A DNA stretch of 64,000 nucleotides from Macrocystis pyrifera (taxonomy: Eukaryota; Sar; Phaeophyceae; Laminariales; Laminariaceae). Below are positions 58,087-64,000 of the stretch, piece after piece. Each line of letters opens with the position of its first letter. Position 1 is the stretch's first letter. The notes under the pieces are model-generated. The model ran no database searches, was not told the origin of the DNA, and saw only the letters and a program-made list of their open reading frames with translations. A program made the translations under genes and the position numbers. The stretch is taken from positions 8,795,665 through 8,859,664 of the forward strand of contig JASSKH010000025.1 in NCBI GenBank assembly GCA_031763025.1, in the 5' to 3' direction.

Positions 58087-61000
58087 CTGCCGAGCTGCCG
58101 AACCAACGCTGTCACGGTGTCGCGTCGCAACTCGCGCCATTCTACCCTTGCTATGGCCGAAGCTGCCGCCGCCACCGCCGCCGCACGATCCTTTGCTTCC
58201 TCTTCCGCCTTCCTGCCGGTGCCCCACTCCCGCTCTTGAACCACCGTTCTCGAGTCGGCTTCGCCGTTGCCAAGCAGACTTTCTTCGTTTGTTTCAGCCT
58301 TTTCCTCCGTGGACTGAAAGCAATCTGCGCCTGGGGTTCCACCAGCAAGGGCCGGCGCCCCCTGATTCGCTGAGCACATGCAGGCTGTTGTTGCCTTGTT
58401 TGCTTTCCTAAAGCCTGTCCCGAGCGTACCACCACCCATACCAGGCTCCGCCTGGCGGCCGTTGCCGCTGCGGCTGACTCTACCGAGCGTGCTGCTGGAG
58501 GTACCACGGTCTAGCGCCGCATTGCCGCGCGCTCCGTCAGGGATAAACTCCGTCCCATTCCTAGCCTCAAAAGCGAGCAGGCCGCCGCATGCGCCGGCGT
58601 TACTGGTGGCGACGCCGCTCAAAGAATCCGCGCCTGCCTCCGGTACGTCCGGAAACTCTTGTTGCTGCTGTCCCTCGCAAAATCGAACGGAGTCACTGCT
58701 GAAGCTGACATCGTCGTCACTGCCTCCACCGCCGCCGCTGCCACCGCCACCGCCGCCGCCGCCGCCGACACCGCCGTCACCGCCGCCGCTGCCGCTGCCG
58801 CCGGCACAGCCTCTAGTGGTCACGGTAGCAGTAGCATGGCTACGTATTTCACTGGGAGTTGCCACTGCGCCGTTGTTGTTGTTACACTCTCGTTTAGCAG
58901 GAGACGAACGGTTTTCCCAAGCACAAAACGCCTCGGCTGGCACGGGGATAGATACCGAGATTCCCGCGATCAGGGCCTTCATGATGGTGCCGCCTGTCGG
59001 AGTGCCCTCTGCAACACACGTCATGGGGGGTGTGGAATCGAGGAGGGGTGGATCGGTAGGGTGGGGTGAACAGGAACCGAGGGTCATCGCCAGCAGGTGG
59101 AACCGTTACACAGCAACAATATAAGTACCAACTATCAGCACCAGTACAGAAACACCAGTACCAGCACAAATCTGTAGCAGCGCCAACTACGCTTTATCTT
59201 CTTGGCAACAACATTTTCACCGCCTAAACAAGTAACCCCCTTAACATATACCTGGCACCAGGTACCAGGTATACGCTGAGACCTAGTAACCCCTTGAGCG
59301 CTGCGGGTGTACATGCATCTAAACCTGACTCTAAATATAAGAGTTTAGTTCTCACAACGGGAGTGCAGCCCTAAAACAGACCAACTTTTGTATCCACCCG
59401 CCGGAGGAACAAAAACCAAACATTCTTGCTGAGACCTCTTGCACACGCCATTCCGGGCGGAAATATAAGGACCGCTTCGTCTTCGTACCAACGTCCAAAC
59501 GCTCCTAATACCTCCTCTCAGAGTGGTATGCGCACTTCGTATTGCGGTGCATCAAACACGAGAGGATGCCCGTGGCGCCGCCCAGCGGGGAGACTATCTA
59601 GCGTTCTGACGCGCAGGCCTCCTCTCCCCGAAGGTAGCGACTATCCCACCGACCCGCTGGGAACACACGAACACACGGGTGGCTGGGACCCCCACCTTTC
59701 ACGATGTCGGCAATAAAAATATTTTTGGAGACGTTGAACAATGAAGCAAACCTTACAAGGTGTCGACAACTTCTCAATAACGTAGCGACTATCTCGCCGA
59801 CCCGCCTGGAACACACATACACACGGGTGGCTGGGACCCCCGCCTTCCACGGTGTGGGCGTAAAACATATTTGTGGAGACGTTGAACAATGAAGAAACCT
59901 TACACAAGGTGTCGACAACTTTTCAATGTTGTGTTACAGTGTCCACTGTCTCCACAAGGAGGTTTTTTGCGCCTACATCGTGCATGGGGGCGGGTCCCGG
60001 CCTCTTGTGCAGCGTCCATCGTGGACCTCGAGCACGCGACGAAGGTCAAACTGGCCAGAGAAGACCGTGAGTAATCTCCACCTGTATCACCGCGCTTGTG
60101 CCGGCGCAGAGCTGCAAGGCAGTAGGTCCTACATACTCGCGCGCATTTGATATCTACTAGGGAAAAAAATTGGACGCTGGAAAGAAAAATTGGGTACTAC
60201 AGTAGTACGAAGAATGCTGGAGCTAGTGCTGAGCAGATGTAGCCTGAACCCGCTGAAGAATGGGGGAAAAGCTTCGCAATAATTAGCTGAGAAATGGCAC
60301 AACCTGATACGAGCTCAAGTATCTACCCCATGCATAGTTGACTGAAGCAATACGCGTGAGGCGGTGGAATCGCACGCCGTGCGCACACAGAAATACACAA
60401 TATACGGGTGGGGCGCACGAAGAATTGTACGCGTAACGCGCTGCACCTTCTCCTGTCACATGCTCCCACACGCCGCTGTTACCAATTTCAACCCCTCTGT
60501 CTCGGCTGTCTGCTGCGCGCCCTTCCCTTTGTTGGCAGTTAGCCGGACTCCGGCGCCTCGATCGGTTTACGCTCTCCCTGTTATCTTCCACCTCACTCCT
60601 CCTCACGCGTTGCACCTTACCCTCGCCCGCTTTTTCTTGAGCGGGGTTAGACTTGACCTGTCCCCTCGGTCGGCGAACGCCTTCCTCCCCCGCCCCGACT
60701 CCCCGCTTCCCTTCGCTACTTCTTGCGGCCACCGCAACTCCTCCCTTGGCCCCCGCTGCGCCGTCTGCGATATCCCTGTCATCATTGGGTCGATTTCGAT
60801 TTCTGCTCAGCGGCTGCGAACTCGCGCTGTGCTTTTGCTTGTCGTTTGGTGGGCCTCGTGCACGCTGACACTCGTCACCGCCCTTTCTGGCCGTACTGCC
60901 CTCGTTTACAGGTACTTCTCTCTCCTCGTCATTATTCTCGCGCAACCTCTGTCGAGAAACGCTGTATTCCTCCGACCTCCCTCTGTCCATGTACTCCCCA

Positions 61001-62444
61001 CGCCCTGCTGCCGTTGGGACCGATCGGCGCGCTGATATTTTTGTTGCCCGGTCGCCCCCCCTGAGGCCTGCCATGGCCATCGAGAACGCCTCGTCTAGTC
61101 CCCACTCCACTTCCAGCTGCTTTGAACCCGGCACCGGGCTACCAACATCGCCTTTTGTTGGACCCCTTGACGGACGAAAACTGTCGGTTTTTCTGTTTTC
61201 TTCGTCTTCGCCTTGGTCTTCGCTACCGCTGTCCCCTCCACTGGCACAAGTCGTTTCCGCCGCGTTCTTGCCGTTACGACCGCGCACACGAGAAGAACAA
61301 CGGCCTGGTTCATGCACCAAAAGTTTTCCGATGACAGCAGCAAGGCCACCGCTGTCGCCGCCGCCGCTGCCATCGTGGCCACCGCCGCCGCCCGAGTGCT
61401 CGGCAGTCCTCGCCACGGTGGCGCGCGGGGCGAACGGCGCGTAGCCGGACGATTCGTTCGAACTCCCGGCGTCGTTGTCATCCGCACTTGCAGAGCTTGT
61501 TGTCACGCGTGAGCTGGCGCGGTCGGAAAGCGCGGGGCCAACAGCCGGGCACGTACGACCCCATTCATTGCTATCAACGAACGGGTCTATCTCGTCGGGC
61601 GAGCTCACACTGTTGGCGTTTCTGCTATCCGGCCAGGGGTGGTGACTCTCCGCCTCCTCCCCTCGCTGTTTCTTTCCGCGACTGCTGGCGTGAATAATAC
61701 CGACAGACGCGCACGTTGGGAGCGAGGATGCGCCTGCAAGCCTTGAAGGCATGGGCCTTGTGGTCGGTCCCTGTTGCTGCCCGTGACGCCTGACAAGGGA
61801 ACCGAGTGATTCTTCGGAAGGTCCCGGCCTTGGTCGAGCGTGACTCTGGATTGTGTTGCAGGGATCGGGGGGAAGCGGACAGCAAGTAAAACTCATTTCG
61901 ACAAGTTAGAACAACAGCTGTGGGGCTCAGCCAGGGCGATCCCCAAGTTCCCTTGGTCAGTCAGGGCAACCTCCAGCTACCCTGGTCATCCGTTATGTCC
62001 CTGACAGCCCGCTGAAGTTAAACAATGGCCTGCGATAGCTGAAACAGTCGATGCCATATGCGACAGGATAGTAAACTTCAAGGAAAATCTACAAAGTAAA
62101 GTTGAGAAGGGCTTCCGAAGCAAAACTCTCGCGGACAACAACTTAGCAGCCAGTGACAAGTGACAAGTTGCCTGTAACTATTCGACGTACCTGATTTCCT
62201 TCGGCAAAAGGTGAGGCACCGGAGATGGTGCCGGCGGTGGCGGCAGCGGCCATCCCACCGCAGTCTTGGAGCACACCGAGTAATTCGTGCCTCAGGCGCA
62301 TCGCGCGCTCGAGCGAAGTCTCCTCTTTTCCGCCGCCGTTGCTGACCGCCCTTGGGGCTTGGCGGTAGGCCTTCCAGCCGCGGTATATGGGCGTCGCTGG
62401 GTCATACTCTTTCAAATACTTATCGTCTGCTACGGGCACGTTAC
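58087..62444 (-). CDS. Gene D, block I: three upstream exons of a large disordered protein
   Basis: Exons 62444-62191, 61845-60483 and 59008-58087 (minus) have GT-AG borders and matching phases, about 845 residues. The first exon reads NVPVADDKYLKEYDPATPIY, RGWKAYRQAPRAV and LERAMRLRHELLGVLQDCGG, the only part that looks folded (helical). The second is Ser/Arg/Gly/Glu-rich with an acidic patch (GGDSGSEDQGEDEE) and WGLDEAFSMAMAGLRGGDR. The third has Gly runs, DDDVSFSSDSVRFCEGQQQQ, and ends in an Ala/Arg helix (AAAVAAAASAIARVEWRELR, DTVTALVRQLG). No domain is recognised. The start lies upstream of 62444 and was not found. The exon leaving 58087 ends with two spare bases while block II expects one. 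Either an exon is missing between them or blocks I and II are separate genes. Confidence 0.5.
59633..59927. repeat. Tandem repeat, two units of about 147 bp plus a partial third
   Basis: Units begin GTAGCGACTATC near 59634 and 59782. Both contain GAACACAC, ACACACGGGTGGCTGGGACC, GGAGACGTTGAACAATGAAG and AAGGTGTCGACAACTT-TCAA. A decayed piece follows to about 60000. In a gene D intron. Confidence 0.8.
60013..60066 (+). CDS. Orphan 54-bp exon-like segment
   Basis: Between an acceptor (CTCTTGTGCAG) and a strong donor (GACC, then GTGAGT) the plus strand reads SIVDLEHATKVKLAREDR. It has symmetric phase (1-1) and coding-like helical composition, but no partner exon was found and it lies in an intron of the minus-strand gene. 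It could be a stray or duplicated exon. Confidence 0.25.
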
Positions 62445-64000
62445 CTGTGACGAAACGTACAAGCAAGAGCGGTTCGCAAGCGCGTGCATATTATATGTAT
62501 GCAAGTTGAATTGAGTGAGGCGCTTCGTTCTGGTCAGAAACATGGCGGGAGGATAATTTTTCTTAATCGAATACGTGAGAACATGGCGAATTACGAAATA
62601 GACGTACTGTACCAGGTATTGTCTATTAGTGCCCTATGTATCAGAAGCTATTTACCGCTGTAAAGATGGCCGGAAGGGTTTCTGAACAGCAGTACCTGCT
62701 GTCTCTATCCATTGACATCGCGAGGCACGACAGCACGCAACTTTTGCTACGTCAAATTACCGCTAATCATGGGTATACCAATACCATGTTGCGCTATGTA
62801 TGCGTATACTGCTATCACTGACTCGATCGGAGTGGCGGTGTAAGTGATGGGCCTCTGAGCTCCTGTAAGGATGTGCTGTCGGGCCTGCAGACGGACTGCG
62901 AGTACTCTGCTCAGATAACGAGACAAGCGTTAGACATACGCGCGATGACGAGTAAACAGCAGTTACTGTGCAATGCCGCGATTATCCCTTGCTAAGCTGC
63001 TGCGTGGTCCCATGGCTGCTACTTAGGCCAGAACTCCGGATTTTGGACTGGCGACATCTCCCAGAAACGGAGGCACAGGAGGAGTGACGTTGTAGAGTGC
63101 GCGTGGCCTCTTCAGCGAGTGTTCCGTGCTTGCAACTTGCTGTTTTTGCCGCGTACAAACAGGGTGTTGCCACTACGAAATGCAGACATCGTGTGTGTGT
63201 TCCAGGTCCAGTTTTCAAGCGGTTGAAGATTCAAAATCCCCTTCCGAGCTCCATCGTGACATGGCCAAAAGAAAGTGGTCATTGCACCGACAGCAGCGAA
63301 GAGACGGTTCGCTACTGTAGCTCCACTCGTCCACCACGTCGGTGTACGTTAAGTTAACCATTGTACAACGGTGAAACTTGTACCACGCTACAGTAGCTCT
63401 ACTCATTGTTGTTGCTGCTGTTCTCACATGAACTCATCGCCAAAAATCTAGTCTGTGGTCACAGGACAGGCAGGCTCCCAACAAAATCTGGAGTGGTCGA
63501 ATTACCTCGGGAAAAAAAACGCAAATTCCAAAAATGCAAAGCAGTACGATACACATCTACACCACGTCGGTGTGCGTCAAGTTAACTCTTGTGCAGCGGG
63601 GTGAAACTTGTCAACACCGCGCTACTGCCATGGTTCCAAGAAAATTGTCACCAAAAACACGGGTCGCAGTTATTAATGACGGTCAGTGTTCGCGGGCTGG
63701 TCCTGCATGGTCCCGAACACGGATACAGCCGTGACGAGAACTCCAGAGTGCTTGCTCCACATAATAAAACACCCATCGGTATGATGACGCCCAGCATTCT
63801 GTGCCGGAGCCAATCAGTTAATGACCTCGCCAGAATTAATTCATGCCAGTTCAACCTACAACTTGCGTTGCATAGATACGATATACGGTGCATATCAGGA
63901 AAAAAAAAAGCGATCCCGCTGATGTGTCAGGCTGGTGTATACCAGGTACTGCTTGCTCTACGTGTACTCGCAGTACATAGAAGCGAAAAAACGGGGTGCA
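62445..64000. other. Region upstream of gene D block I
   Basis: No exon could be joined to the one at 62444. Diverged direct copies of CCACGTCGGTGT-CGT-AAGTTAA lie at about 63333-63405 and 63556-63632. The TCTAGTCTGTGG-CA and AGGCAGGCTCC-AACAA block at 63450 is also found near 52230. TACCAGGTA motifs occur at 62610 and 63940. Confidence 0.4.

Noticed and set aside
60364-61444. Plus-strand frames opposite gene D block I
   Set aside because: Pro/Arg/Leu composition is the complement of the Gly/Ala/Glu-rich minus-strand exon, and they have no splice logic.

Overview
The window looks like nuclear DNA of a photosynthetic stramenopile, most likely a brown alga. This rests on three things. The real genes are split by canonical GT-AG introns. 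One clear plastid protein begins with a signal peptide followed by a phenylalanine-type cleavage motif of the ASAFAP kind used by stramenopile plastids. A second gene belongs to a plastid membrane family known from plants. No species can be proved from the sequence alone. There is no prokaryotic operon, CRISPR array, rRNA or convincing tRNA, and I saw no LTR element or provirus.

Layout. 1-9 kb is gene-poor and holds a decayed LINE (about 2594 to 380, minus strand) broken by younger insertions, several short TIR elements, and many copies of a TACCAGGTA-type palindrome. 9.1-13.8 kb holds a short Gln-rich minus-strand reading frame and gene A, a four-exon plus-strand gene for a plastid-targeted isoprenylcysteine/phospholipid-methyltransferase-like membrane enzyme. 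13.8-28 kb is repeat-rich: a second LINE (19612 to 16815, minus) with a MITE in its endonuclease region, minisatellites, a PIF/Harbinger-like element and more MITEs. 28.5-42.2 kb is gene B, an eleven-exon plus-strand gene for the At5g03900-like plastid membrane protein with two winged-helix-like modules; its introns carry long poly-C/poly-G tracts, MITEs and tandem repeats. 42.2-46.6 kb is the convergent spacer. 46.6-62.4 kb holds a very long minus-strand gene, or two genes, coding for a largely disordered Gly/Ser/Pro/Arg/Ala-rich protein that I cannot identify. 62.4-64 kb shows only short repeats.

The exon models of genes A and B and of both blocks of the minus-strand gene were checked by hand: donors, acceptors and codon phases agree from exon to exon, except for two frame problems in gene B (an extra base in exon 3 and a homopolymer G run in exon 4).

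The repeat content is the most informative part of the window. (1) An about 105-bp MITE with TA target duplications is present about 15 times. Copies inside a LINE, inside another MITE and inside each other show both its ends and its target. (2) LINE 3' ends that stop in a TGAGTAC box run directly into poly(C) on the same strand. This probably explains many of the poly-C/poly-G tracts and the switch of their strand around exon 3 of gene B. (3) The ends of two gene B exons are repeated as degenerate echoes in or after the gene. Genes A and B both look like plastid membrane proteins, but nothing in the window links their functions.
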